Of a DNA stretch of 64,000 nt, positions 45,268 through 53,388 are shown in pieces. The stretch is from assembly GCF_039655865.1 (NCBI RefSeq), contig NZ_JBBYXL010000004.1, positions 399,267 through 463,266 of the forward strand, written 5' to 3'. The notes under the pieces were generated by a model. It had not been told where the DNA came from. It saw only the letters and a program-made list of their open reading frames with translations, and did not search any database. The translations under genes were made by a program, and so were the position numbers. How positions within the stretch are numbered: position 1 is the stretch's first letter; the number at the start of each line of letters is the position of its first letter. This DNA comes from Prosthecobacter sp. SYSU 5D2. Lineage in GTDB: Bacteria > Verrucomicrobiota > Verrucomicrobiia > Verrucomicrobiales > Verrucomicrobiaceae.

Positions 45268-46830
45268 TCAGTCCAGCTGGCGCTTCGGTGCAGCAATGCG
45301 CACGGGCTCCGGATCACCCGGTTTTCTTGGCCTGTTGCCAGGAGGCAGTGCATAACGTTGCACTTCATACCCGGTCACATTGATGTTTAGATCCAGCTTG
45401 CTCAAGAATTCCCACGTCGCTGGTACACCGATGTCATCGGTGATCTTGCGTGCCTCCAGGTAGGTGCTGTAGGCATCGTTCATCACCTGGAACACCGCCA
45501 CACCTTTTGGGTCAGATGCAATCTGGCGCATCACACGCTGATAGTTGGAAACATCCACCCGGATTTGCTCCACAGTCTCCCCTCCGCCAGCTTTCGGCGT
45601 CATGGCCAACACGACGGTCGTGCTCCCGGGACGGATGGTTGGCGTGATGGTATAGGACCCGCTCAGCAAAGGGTTCGAAGCTGCCCTCTCCAGAATCGCC
45701 CGTATGGCAAAGGCGTCGTAGATCACTTTGCTGCGGGACTTGTTTTTGATACTGTCCAGCCCGGCCAGATCCTTGACGAAATAGCTCAATACACTTTTTG
45801 CGTCTAGTTTCACCTCTTCGGGTTTTGCCGATCCATATCCGAAGGTGATCTTGCCGCCAGACATGGTGGCTTTGATCGTCGGTTTCGTTGGATCCCTGGA
45901 CGGATCAAGAGCTGTCCACTTGGCCAGGTCGCCCTTGGTCGCCGCCACTACCGCACTGGCCACGGCAGGAAGGGTAGATCTGATCGTGATGGCGATGTCG
46001 CCCAGAGAAGTCAAAACGGAGGTATTCGGCTGGAGACCGGCAGCGGCCAGTTCCTTGTACGCCATCGCCACCTGGTCCATTTGAAAGCTGCCTGCCAGAG
46101 GGCCTATCTCCGGCCACGCCTTCTGCGCTTCCGGTGCCGTACCAAATACCTCTGTCAGCATCGGCAGAAAGGGGTCAATCTTGACGTCCTTTTCCTTGTA
46201 AACGATCTGGCTTTTGACTTTGTCCAGACCATCCAGGATGGGTTTGATAAACGTCGCTTCATTCAGCACAATGACCCCTTTGTTCGCCACCATGATGCGC
46301 GTTTCATTTGCCTCTTCAGGATAGGCGCGCGGATTTGGCAGGCGCACATACGTTGGCGGCGGCGGCTCATACACAGGGGTCTCGTCCAGCAGTGCCTTCA
46401 GCCGCTCCACTTCGGTCAGCAGCTTGTCCATTTCCGCTTTCTCCTTTTCCCGCAATACCTTGGCATCTTCCAGCTTCTTGCGGAAGCTGTCCAGGTCCAT
46501 GAACTTCATCTGGCTGGCCACCTGGCTGGTATCCACCGTTTTGAGCTGCTCCACAGCCTTTTTCATGTCCTGTTCCGCCTTGAGCTTGTCCTCCTCGATC
46601 TTTTTCGGGTCTGCTGGAGGGGGCGGCAGCGCTTTGACCTGCGCCACCATTTCCTGGTGCTGCTCTTCAGTCACGGGCGGCAGGTCAGAAAGGATTTTCT
46701 GCACCATCTGGGCCGTGTTCAAGGCCATCATCACAAGCACAATCATCAGCACGCCCACCACGTTGGTGACGGCGTCCATCAGGGAGTCGAGGTTCAGCTC
46801 GCCTCCTCCATCGGATCTTCTTTTGGCCAT
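45268..46830 (-). CDS. ExbD-like stator-type protein with long periplasmic domain (keeps the membrane Asp)
   Basis: The 520-residue protein starts with a short cytoplasmic tail and LNLDSLMDAVTNVVGVLMIV, followed by LVMMALNTA. This is an ExbD/TolR-type single membrane span with an acidic residue (Asp of MDAV) at the proton-binding position. A coiled coil covers about residues 75-145 and a large unfamiliar periplasmic region follows (about 170-520). ExbD is usually near 140 residues. It is last of three leftward genes, 21 bp after a second ExbD-like gene and downstream of a MotA/TolQ-like gene. The large domain may be the output part of an ion-driven machine. Confidence 0.7.
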   Translation of the reverse strand: MAKRRSDGGGELNLDSLMDAVTNVVGVLMIVLVMMALNTAQMVQKILSDLPPVTEEQHQEMVAQVKALPPPPADPKKIEEDKLKAEQDMKKAVEQLKTVDTSQVASQMKFMDLDSFRKKLEDAKVLREKEKAEMDKLLTEVERLKALLDETPVYEPPPPTYVRLPNPRAYPEEANETRIMVANKGVIVLNEATFIKPILDGLDKVKSQIVYKEKDVKIDPFLPMLTEVFGTAPEAQKAWPEIGPLAGSFQMDQVAMAYKELAAAGLQPNTSVLTSLGDIAITIRSTLPAVASAVVAATKGDLAKWTALDPSRDPTKPTIKATMSGGKITFGYGSAKPEEVKLDAKSVLSYFVKDLAGLDSIKNKSRSKVIYDAFAIRAILERAASNPLLSGSYTITPTIRPGSTTVVLAMTPKAGGGETVEQIRVDVSNYQRVMRQIASDPKGVAVFQVMNDAYSTYLEARKITDDIGVPATWEFLSKLDLNINVTGYEVQRYALPPGNRPRKPGDPEPVRIAAPKRQLD

Positions 46831-46851
46831 AAGACTGAAGGTGTTAAACGT

Positions 46852-47742
46852 TTAAGGTTTGGCGGGAGGCTCAGGGGCCGCCGCACCAGGCGTCGGGGCA
46901 GGGATTTTGCCTCGATATTTGGCGAAGAGGTTCAGATCCAACTGGCCTCTCCCAGGAATCGGCAGCTTGCCGATACGGATCTTGTAATCGTTCTGGGCAC
47001 GCCCTGCACCGGTGTTGAAAGCGGCCTGCCCGTCATCACGGATCAGAAAAAGAACGAGCGAGTTCTTGTCCTTGGCCACCTCGGACAAAAAGTGATTAAA
47101 GCTCACATCCGCCACCACCACACTGGCCGTGGATGCCAGGCGGTAATCCTCACCCCACGCACCCATGATTTTCAGCGAACCTGAGCTGCACTCGACAAAG
47201 TAAACCTTCGTCTCATCTGACATGCCCGAACCGGATGGCTGGACCACCACCGGCGGCACCTTCTTCTCTGGCGGCACCTGACGCTCCTTGATTTCGGCCA
47301 GCAGCTTTTTGATTTCCTCCTGCGTCAGGCCCTGCTGGCGCTTGATCCCTTCCACTTCTGTCAAAAGATCATCCAGCTCTTTCTGTAGCTTCTGGCTGAT
47401 CTCTTTGTTCTGCTCCTGCACTTCTTTGGAGGAATCCAGAATCTTGCGCAGCTTGATGTAACGCTGCTCAGTCTCCTCTGCCTCTTTTTGCAGCTTCTCC
47501 AGTTCAGCCAGCTTCTCCTTCAAGATGACATCCAGCTTCTTCCGCTCCTCAATCTCACGCTGCATTTTCTGGTAGTCCTGCGCCATGCGGATCTCATCCG
47601 GCGTGCGCCCCTCCGCCTTTCCCGCCTGTGCCACCACGAGCACAACGATGATGAGCACCAGCGCGCCAATGAGGCACGCCAGAATGCTCAGGAAAGGGAA
47701 AAGTGAAACCTCTTCGCCGGATGACGCACGTCTCTGGGCCAT
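46852..47742 (-). CDS. ExbD-like stator-type protein lacking the membrane Asp
   Basis: The 296-residue protein has one N-terminal span, VSLFPFLSILACLIGALVLI followed by IVVLVVA. The layout follows ExbD/TolR (FPFLS in place of TPFID), so Ser stands where the proton-carrying Asp is expected. A long coiled coil runs from about residue 55 to 160. A small alpha-beta domain follows (VYFVECSSGSLKIMGAWGED) and a Pro/Ala-rich end closes it. It lies between the TolQ-like gene (30 bp) and the Asp-bearing ExbD-like gene (21 bp). The two probably form a heteromeric pair in one complex. Confidence 0.7.
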   Translation of the reverse strand: MAQRRASSGEEVSLFPFLSILACLIGALVLIIVVLVVAQAGKAEGRTPDEIRMAQDYQKMQREIEERKKLDVILKEKLAELEKLQKEAEETEQRYIKLRKILDSSKEVQEQNKEISQKLQKELDDLLTEVEGIKRQQGLTQEEIKKLLAEIKERQVPPEKKVPPVVVQPSGSGMSDETKVYFVECSSGSLKIMGAWGEDYRLASTASVVVADVSFNHFLSEVAKDKNSLVLFLIRDDGQAAFNTGAGRAQNDYKIRIGKLPIPGRGQLDLNLFAKYRGKIPAPTPGAAAPEPPAKP

Positions 47743-47772
47743 AGCAGAATGAGTTGAGAAAGGAACTGTAGA

Positions 47773-49209
47773 TTACTCGCGGCTGAACCAGCCTTTTTTC
47801 TTCACCTGATGAATGATGACCTGCTTGCCGCCAAGCTCAGTCAGAACATTGTTCAGGCCCTGAATACCGGAGGAAAGAGCACGGGTGTATTCGGAAGTTG
47901 TCTTGACACTGTCCTTGACCGCATTGGTCAGGTCTTCACGCATCCGGTTCAGCGTCATGGTAAATTCAGCATCCACACGCTCCTGGTGTGCCGTCGCACG
48001 TTTGTCCAGGTTGGCAGCCTGCTCATTGATGCGGGCAGACAGAGCGTTCAGGTCCACCAGGAATTCCTTCTGGGCATTCGCCACCGCCTTCACCAGCACA
48101 TCCATCATGCCGTTGGTGTCACCACCGGCGATACCTCCACCGTCATTCAGGCGGGGCATCAGGATTTCATTGCAGAAAGCGTCAATGTTGTTCAGGTTGT
48201 CATCCTCAGCCTTCGCCAGAGTGTTCATCGGGAAGTTCAGGAACATCGCCAGAACCAGACCCAGAAGCGTCGTATCGAACGCCGTGCCCAGACCGCTGGT
48301 CACGTTGCCGATGGAGGCCATGATCTTGTCCATATCAGAAACATTCGTCAGGTCCATGGATCCAATGGCCTGGGACAGACCCAGCACCGTTCCGATGAAT
48401 CCGAGAATCGGAATCGCCCAAAGAAACACCTTCACCAGCGCGTAGCTGCCGCCGATTCGCGCACTGTCAATGTCACTCTGCGCGCTCATCATCCCGCTCA
48501 CCTCGCCATTGTTCTGGCGCACTTCGAAGAGCTCCAGCCCCTTGCGGATACGGTTCACCATCATGCTGTCACGAAGGCGTGCTGGCAGGCCATACAAATG
48601 GTCTACAAACTGGCCCACATTCTGGGCATTCACTTCCTGGCTGATATCTGTCGGCAGAACGTCCAGGAACATCGCATCCTTCTGGTGGCGCAGCTTCTTC
48701 ATCTTCAGCCAGAGTATGCTCATGGCCACAAAGAAGAAAAAGCTCTCCACGTAGTTCACCCACGTGCGCTCATAGAAAAGGTCATGGATGTAGTCCATCG
48801 TATTGACCGCCGGAGCACCGGGTGCACCCATCCCAAACGGAAACAGAATGCCATACCAGGCCAGCGTGGCCACCACACCGATTCCCAGCGCCATCAGGAT
48901 GCTCGGGTTGGCAGGATCTGACTCCTCCCAGCCTCCACGGCCCTGTTGTTGCTGCTCGTAGTACGCCTGCTGCTGCTCCGGTGCCTGCTCATGACCGGCA
49001 TCCGAGGACTCATAATGACCCTGCTCTTCACCGCCTTCAGGCGGTGGCGTCATCCCGGTTGGGGCGGGCAGGCCGGAGGGTGGGGGCAGACCTCCAAGGG
49101 TCGCCGGGATCGAAAGCTTGCTGTTACAGCCTGGGCAGCGGACGACTTTTCCGGCCATGTCTGGCTCGGCCTTCAACTGCATGTCACATGACGGGCACTT
49201 AAATTTCAC
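47773..49209 (-). CDS. MotA/TolQ/ExbB-type proton channel protein with N-terminal zinc ribbon
   Basis: The 478-residue protein starts at GTG and opens with a zinc ribbon whose cysteines are C5, C8, C25 and C28 (KFKCPSCDMQ, VVRCPGCNSK). A Pro/Gly/Gln-rich linker follows (about 40-95). Spans lie near 105-128 and 155-173. The TolQ/ExbB core is LVKVFLWAIPILGFIGTVLG, then TAFDTTLLGLVLAMFLNFPM. A C-terminal coiled coil (about 395-460) ends it. A good Shine-Dalgarno (AAGGAG, 49224-49219) supports the GTG start. The two ExbD-like genes follow at 30 and 21 bp spacing. The zinc ribbon is not part of classical ExbB or TolQ. Confidence 0.75.
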   Translation of the reverse strand: MKFKCPSCDMQLKAEPDMAGKVVRCPGCNSKLSIPATLGGLPPPSGLPAPTGMTPPPEGGEEQGHYESSDAGHEQAPEQQQAYYEQQQQGRGGWEESDPANPSILMALGIGVVATLAWYGILFPFGMGAPGAPAVNTMDYIHDLFYERTWVNYVESFFFFVAMSILWLKMKKLRHQKDAMFLDVLPTDISQEVNAQNVGQFVDHLYGLPARLRDSMMVNRIRKGLELFEVRQNNGEVSGMMSAQSDIDSARIGGSYALVKVFLWAIPILGFIGTVLGLSQAIGSMDLTNVSDMDKIMASIGNVTSGLGTAFDTTLLGLVLAMFLNFPMNTLAKAEDDNLNNIDAFCNEILMPRLNDGGGIAGGDTNGMMDVLVKAVANAQKEFLVDLNALSARINEQAANLDKRATAHQERVDAEFTMTLNRMREDLTNAVKDSVKTTSEYTRALSSGIQGLNNVLTELGGKQVIIHQVKKKGWFSRE

Positions 49210-49218
49210 AGTGAGTTT

Positions 49219-49224
49219 CTCCTT
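49219..49224 (-). promoter_or_regulatory. Shine-Dalgarno deciding the GTG start of the TolQ-like gene
   Basis: AAGGAG on the coding strand lies 9 bp before the GTG at 49209. Most genes here lack such a site, so this one stands out and fixes the non-ATG start. Confidence 0.7.
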
Positions 49225-49373
49225 CGTTCCTGATTGATATTATGGGGTGGGCAAGTGGGAATCGTATCAAAGCGGTTGTCGGCTCATCAACAAGTTCTTT
49301 TCGTTTCAAAGAACCTCCTTTTCAACCTTTTACACCTCTTTGGTCATTTCCAGCCTGCATCCGGTACTAAAAT

Positions 49374-49400
49374 CATCCTCCCCCAGGCTGGCAGAGGATG
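49374..49400 (-). terminator. Possible terminator after nusB
   Basis: On the minus strand CATCCTC and GAGGATG pair around a 13-nt loop, followed by ATTTTAG. The stem is short and the T run weak. It lies 36 bp beyond the nusB stop, and the rest of the 227-bp gap holds only the leader of the TolQ-like gene. Confidence 0.4.
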
Positions 49401-49436
49401 TTCAAGCGGGCACCTCAAATAGGACAGGCCTCTGCC

Positions 49437-49856
49437 TCAGACGTTCGATTTCGGCCGCACCTTCTGGGCGATTTTGTGCAGGATGCCGTTCACAAACGAT
49501 CCTGACTCCCCTGCCCCCAGCGACTTCGCCAGCTCGATCGCCTCATTGATCACCACCGGCGCGGGCACTTCCGGCACATGCACCAGTTCGTAAACCGCCA
49601 GCCTCAAAATATTGCGGTCCACGGCCGCCAGGCGCTGGATGCGGAAATTCTCCAGCACCGGCTCGATCAGCGCGTCCAGCTCCACCGTCCGCGCCAGCAC
49701 CCCTTGGATCAGCGTCTCCGCATAGCTGCGCACAGAGCTCTTCGCATTGTGCACCGTCCAGAAAGCCTCCTGCTCCTCCGGGCTATGTTCCCCGTGCAGT
49801 TCATTGGCAAACAAAAATTGGACGGCGGCTTCCCGTCCCTCGCGGCGTTTTCCCAT
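49437..49856 (-). CDS. nusB: Transcription antitermination factor NusB
   Basis: The 139-residue all-helical protein matches NusB: MGKRREGREAAVQFLFANEL at the start, then the core RLAAVDRNILRLAVYELVHV, and the end region VVINEAIELAKSLGAGESGS followed by FVNGILHKI. It binds boxA RNA with NusE during rRNA transcription. It begins 2 bp after the ribH stop, the common ribH-nusB order. Confidence 0.95.
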   Translation of the reverse strand: MGKRREGREAAVQFLFANELHGEHSPEEQEAFWTVHNAKSSVRSYAETLIQGVLARTVELDALIEPVLENFRIQRLAAVDRNILRLAVYELVHVPEVPAPVVINEAIELAKSLGAGESGSFVNGILHKIAQKVRPKSNV

Positions 49857-49858
49857 GG

Positions 49859-50365
49859 TCAGGCGGCCTCCAGTTCAGGTTTCCCGGCAAAACTGGCCCG
49901 CATTTTCCGAAACAGCGCGATCATGTTCACCGCCACCTGCGCCGCCTCCGTGCCCCGGTTGATCTTCACCCCCAGGCACCTCTCTTCCGCCTGCTCCTCA
50001 GAGCTCACCAGCAGCACCTCATGGATCACCGGCACCGTATGCCGCACCGCCATCTGCTGCAGCGCATCCGTCACAGACGCACCCACCAGGTCCGCATGCT
50101 CCGTGGATCCCCGGATGATCACGCCAAAGGCGATCACCACATCCGGCTTGGTATTCTTGATCACCAGCTCCGCACACACAGGGATCTCAAAAGCCCCCGG
50201 CACCCGGTAAACCGTGATCACCGCATTCGGGGCCAGCTCTTCCAGCTCCTCCCGGCCCGCATCCAGCAGACCCTGGACAAACTGGTTGTTGTAGAGGCTG
50301 GCCACGATCGCGATGGAAACGCGATCCTGCACCGGCAGTGGACGACTTGGACCGTATTGTGACAT
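49859..50365 (-). CDS. ribH: 6,7-dimethyl-8-ribityllumazine synthase
   Basis: The 168-residue enzyme joins 5-amino-6-ribitylaminouracil and dihydroxybutanone phosphate in riboflavin synthesis. Seen are VSIAIVASLYNNQFVQGLLD, TVYRVPGAFEIPVCAELVIK, the catalytic-His region IIRGSTEHADLVGASVTD, and VPVIHEVLLVSSEEQAEERC. It follows ribBA by 43 bp and nearly touches nusB, so the three form a riboflavin-nusB operon. Confidence 0.95.
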   Translation of the reverse strand: MSQYGPSRPLPVQDRVSIAIVASLYNNQFVQGLLDAGREELEELAPNAVITVYRVPGAFEIPVCAELVIKNTKPDVVIAFGVIIRGSTEHADLVGASVTDALQQMAVRHTVPVIHEVLLVSSEEQAEERCLGVKINRGTEAAQVAVNMIALFRKMRASFAGKPELEAA

Positions 50366-50408
50366 GATGGATTGAAAAGAATTTCTCAGCGCCTGGATGC
50401 CGTCTTCT

Positions 50409-51623
50409 TCACAGCTTGTGACCCAGTTTTTTCTTCTTGGTGGCCAGGTATTTTTCGTTGTGCGGATTCGGTTCAGAGATCACCGGCACCTGCTCCGTGA
50501 TCTCCAGTTTGTGCCCTTCCAGGCCCACCACCTTGCGCGGATTGTTGGTCATCAGGCGGATCTTCCGCACCCCCAGGTCGGAGATGATCTGGGCACCGAT
50601 GCCGTAGTCCCGCAGGTCCATCGCAAAGCCCAGCTGCAAATTCGCCTCCACCGTGTCCAGCCCCTGCTCCTGCAACTTGTAGGCCATGATCTTGCCATGC
50701 AGGCCGATCCCCCTCCCCTCATGCCCGCGCATGTAGATGATGATGCCGCGCCCCGCCTCCGCCACCTTGCTCATCGCCGCATGCAGCTGGCTGCCGCAAT
50801 CACAGCGGCGGGAGGCGAAAATGTCACCCGTCAGGCACTCGCTGTGCACTCTCACCAGCGTCGGCGTTTCGGCATCAATGTCCCCCATCACCAGCGCCAC
50901 ATGGTGCACCCCGTCCAGGCTGCTTTTATAAAGGTGCAGTTTAAAGACGCCATAGTCCGTCGGCATATCCACCTCCTCGATCCTCTCCACCAGCTTCTCA
51001 CTCCGGCGGCGGAAGGCGATCAGATCCGCAATGGACCCGATCTTCAGCTTGTGCTTCTTCGCAAATTTCTTCAGGTCCGGCATCCGCGCCATCGTCCCGT
51101 CCGGGTTCATGATCTCGATCAGCACCCCGGCCTCCCGCAGCCCGGCCAGCCGGCACAGGTCCACCGCAGCCTCCGTATGCCCCGCCCGCCGCAGCACTCC
51201 GCCCGGCTTGGCCACCAGAGGATTGATGTGCCCCGGCTGCACAAAATCGGCAATCGTGCTCTTCGCTCCCGCCAGCAGCCGGATCGTCCGCGCCCGGTCG
51301 GCTGAGCTGATCCCCGTCGTGATTCCCTCCGCCGCATCCACCGTCACGGTGAAATCCGTGCGGAAAGCTTCCCGGTTCTCCGGCACCATGCTTTCCAGGT
51401 TCAGCTGCTGCGCGATCTGCAGCGAGACCGGCACACACAGCATGCCGCCGCCTTCCCGCACCATAAAGGTCACCATCTCCGGCGTGATCGCCTCCGCAGC
51501 ACAGATCAGGTCGCCTTCGTTCTCCCGGTCCTCATCATCGGTGACGATCACCATGCGCCCGGCACGGATGTCCGCAATGACGGATTCGACAGAGTCGCAC
51601 ACGTGAGTCTTTTTACTGGGCAT
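50409..51623 (-). CDS. ribBA: Bifunctional 3,4-dihydroxy-2-butanone 4-phosphate synthase / GTP cyclohydrolase II
   Basis: The 404-residue protein carries the RibB domain in the first 200 residues (GRMVIVTDDEDRENEGDLIC, ITTGISSADRARTIRLL, RRAGHTEAAVDLCRLAG). The RibA domain follows, with RVHSECLTGDIFASRRCDCG holding the zinc cysteines and YMRGHEGRGIGLHGKIMAYK. Both halves look complete, though in many RibBA proteins one half is inactive. They supply the two substrates of the lumazine synthase encoded next. I searched the 155-bp leader by eye for an FMN riboswitch and did not find one, only a short AGCCGC hairpin. Confidence 0.95.
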   Translation of the reverse strand: MPSKKTHVCDSVESVIADIRAGRMVIVTDDEDRENEGDLICAAEAITPEMVTFMVREGGGMLCVPVSLQIAQQLNLESMVPENREAFRTDFTVTVDAAEGITTGISSADRARTIRLLAGAKSTIADFVQPGHINPLVAKPGGVLRRAGHTEAAVDLCRLAGLREAGVLIEIMNPDGTMARMPDLKKFAKKHKLKIGSIADLIAFRRRSEKLVERIEEVDMPTDYGVFKLHLYKSSLDGVHHVALVMGDIDAETPTLVRVHSECLTGDIFASRRCDCGSQLHAAMSKVAEAGRGIIIYMRGHEGRGIGLHGKIMAYKLQEQGLDTVEANLQLGFAMDLRDYGIGAQIISDLGVRKIRLMTNNPRKVVGLEGHKLEITEQVPVISEPNPHNEKYLATKKKKLGHKL

Positions 51624-51778
51624 AGGGAGATTGGAAAGAGCCGCGCCACTGACCGGTCGTCAGCCGCTGGGGGAACACGATTCTAGCCGCTCGGCGGCTC
51701 TATTCCAGTGCCTATTTCTACTTTTAGCCGGATTCCTCGATTCAGCTCGATGTCACACTTTGCAGTCGCTGGCCGCCA

Positions 51779-53047
51779 TCAATCGCGGTGGCCGGGTTTG
51801 GCCACCACATGCACCTCCACATGCCGGCTCCACACCTGCGCGATCCCCAGCCACAACACCGGCACCATGAGCACAAAATACCTCGGCAGGCAGGGGGCCA
51901 GGGTGCTTCCGCCCAGATAAAAAGCTGCAAACCCCATCAGCAGCCACACCTCCGCAGGCACCGTCCTCCAGAACCGCAGCCCCAGCAGCCCCGCCACCAC
52001 CGCCATAAAAATCACCGGCCCGTTAAACAGGATCAGGGTGATCGTCCGCAGTTCCTCCGCCTGGTGCGATCTCGGAAAGCCAAAGGCCAGCCGCGTCAGA
52101 TTGCAGGCCCAGTTGTAGGCCACCCGCGCCGGATTCTCCTTAAAATTGGCCACCGCCGCCTCCTTGAACATCTTCTCCCGCTCCAGGATGGAATGCGAAT
52201 GCACCTCCTTGTAAAACTCACTGTGCAAGGGGGCCACCTCCGGCAGGCTGTGCACATCCGCCTTGCCAAACCAATGACCGTTTTCCCCCTCATGATGGCT
52301 GCTCATCCAGTACAGCAGTTCCCCGCTGTTGGTGGACCAGCATAGAAACTGCCCCGTCTTCGCCTGCGTATAGGCCAGATACGGCGTGCAGAAGAGGAAC
52401 GCCCCGCCCAAAATCACCAGGGCACGGGCCAGCTTCTGCCGCCACGGCGGGATCATCATCAGGACCAGGCACAGCACTGCAGTCGCCATCAGCACATGGC
52501 CAAAGAACACGCGCGTCAGAATCAGCCAGCCCAAAAAGAAAGCCGCTGCCGCCGTCCATCTCCGGCCCCGGTCCCGTAACGCATGGGTAAAGCTCCACAT
52601 AAATCCCGTCAGCAAAAACATGGACAGCGGCTCGCTCATCAGCGCAAAGCCCATCCACACCAGCGTGGGATGAAAGGCCGTCAGAGCCGCCCCGGCAAAA
52701 GCCCACCCTGCCCCCGCATACCGGCGCACCGTCAGCCAGACAAAGAAAGTGGCTCCCCCCATAAAAAAAGCGTTCAGCAGCCGCGCCCCCAACACCGCTG
52801 CGGGGCTCCCTGTAAATGGCATCAGCACCACCGGATACCCCGGCCCGTTCACAAAATTCGGCTCCTGGTCCGTCACGTAGAAACCCTTCGTGAAGTTCAT
52901 CGCATACTCCAGATACCGCGCCTCATCCCAGATGGGCTCCTCCGAATGCCTCATGACCGCCAGGACCCCATAGATCAAAATCACCCCCACCATCAAAAAC
53001 AGACCGGGCCGGTTGGAGGATAAAGGAACTTCGTGGGTGGATGCCAT
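51779..53047 (-). CDS. GT-C type membrane glycosyltransferase (family 39-like)
   Basis: The 422-residue protein has about ten spans and starts MASTHEVPLSSNRPGLFLMV. The first periplasmic loop has the acidic motif EPIWDEARYLEYAMNF, where the catalytic Asp/Glu of PMT/ArnT-type GT-C enzymes sits. The rest is typical of family 39-like proteins (FHPTLVWMGFALMSEPLSMF). It would move a sugar from a polyprenyl-phosphate donor to a lipid or protein outside the membrane. Donor and acceptor cannot be read. A TTG 48 bp upstream is a poorer start. Confidence 0.75.
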   Translation of the reverse strand: MASTHEVPLSSNRPGLFLMVGVILIYGVLAVMRHSEEPIWDEARYLEYAMNFTKGFYVTDQEPNFVNGPGYPVVLMPFTGSPAAVLGARLLNAFFMGGATFFVWLTVRRYAGAGWAFAGAALTAFHPTLVWMGFALMSEPLSMFLLTGFMWSFTHALRDRGRRWTAAAAFFLGWLILTRVFFGHVLMATAVLCLVLMMIPPWRQKLARALVILGGAFLFCTPYLAYTQAKTGQFLCWSTNSGELLYWMSSHHEGENGHWFGKADVHSLPEVAPLHSEFYKEVHSHSILEREKMFKEAAVANFKENPARVAYNWACNLTRLAFGFPRSHQAEELRTITLILFNGPVIFMAVVAGLLGLRFWRTVPAEVWLLMGFAAFYLGGSTLAPCLPRYFVLMVPVLWLGIAQVWSRHVEVHVVAKPGHRD

Positions 53048-53155
53048 CCAGATACAGAAACGGCACTTACGAAAGAGCGCCAGCAAAGTTTTCAATTCAT
53101 ATCCTCAGATTCAACCTCATCCCCCTCCACGTCCATAATCCCCACTTGCCGGGAT

Positions 53156-53232
53156 CATTCGTCACCCGTCATTCGTCACCCGTCATTCGTCATTCGTCAT
53201 TCGTCATTCGTCATTCCTCATTCGCCATCCGT
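53156..53232. repeat. 7-bp tandem repeat (CATTCGT/CACCCGT), 11 units
   Basis: Eleven heptamers stand in line: CATTCGT, CACCCGT, CATTCGT, CACCCGT, then four CATTCGT, and CATTCCT, CATTCGC, CATCCGT. CGGGATCAT overlaps the first unit, as it precedes the related short array at 1234-1254. The 340-bp gap between the glycosyltransferase and the giant PEP-CTERM gene holds this array and otherwise no gene. Confidence 0.9.
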
Positions 53233-53388
53233 CATCCTTTCCCCATTCAGCATACTGCATTCTGCATTCTTCCGCACCCCAAGAGTGCCCAACATACATC
53301 CCAAAATGACCACCTGGGGCATTCGGTGTCGGCTGGCCAGATATCTGCTCGTTTGATGCTTGAGCTTCAATCGCCCCCCTAAGCACTG

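Noticed and set aside
45268..49209. Zorya-type anti-phage system
   Set aside because: Zorya also pairs a MotA-like with a MotB-like protein, but no ZorC, ZorD or ZorE gene is adjacent, there are two ExbD-like genes, and the flanking genes are housekeeping.
51624..51778. FMN riboswitch before ribBA
   Set aside because: The conserved AGGGGC...GGTGAAATTCC-type elements are absent; only a small AGCCGC/GCGGCT hairpin is present.
53156..53232. CRISPR array
   Set aside because: The units are 7 bp with no spacers; this is a simple tandem repeat.
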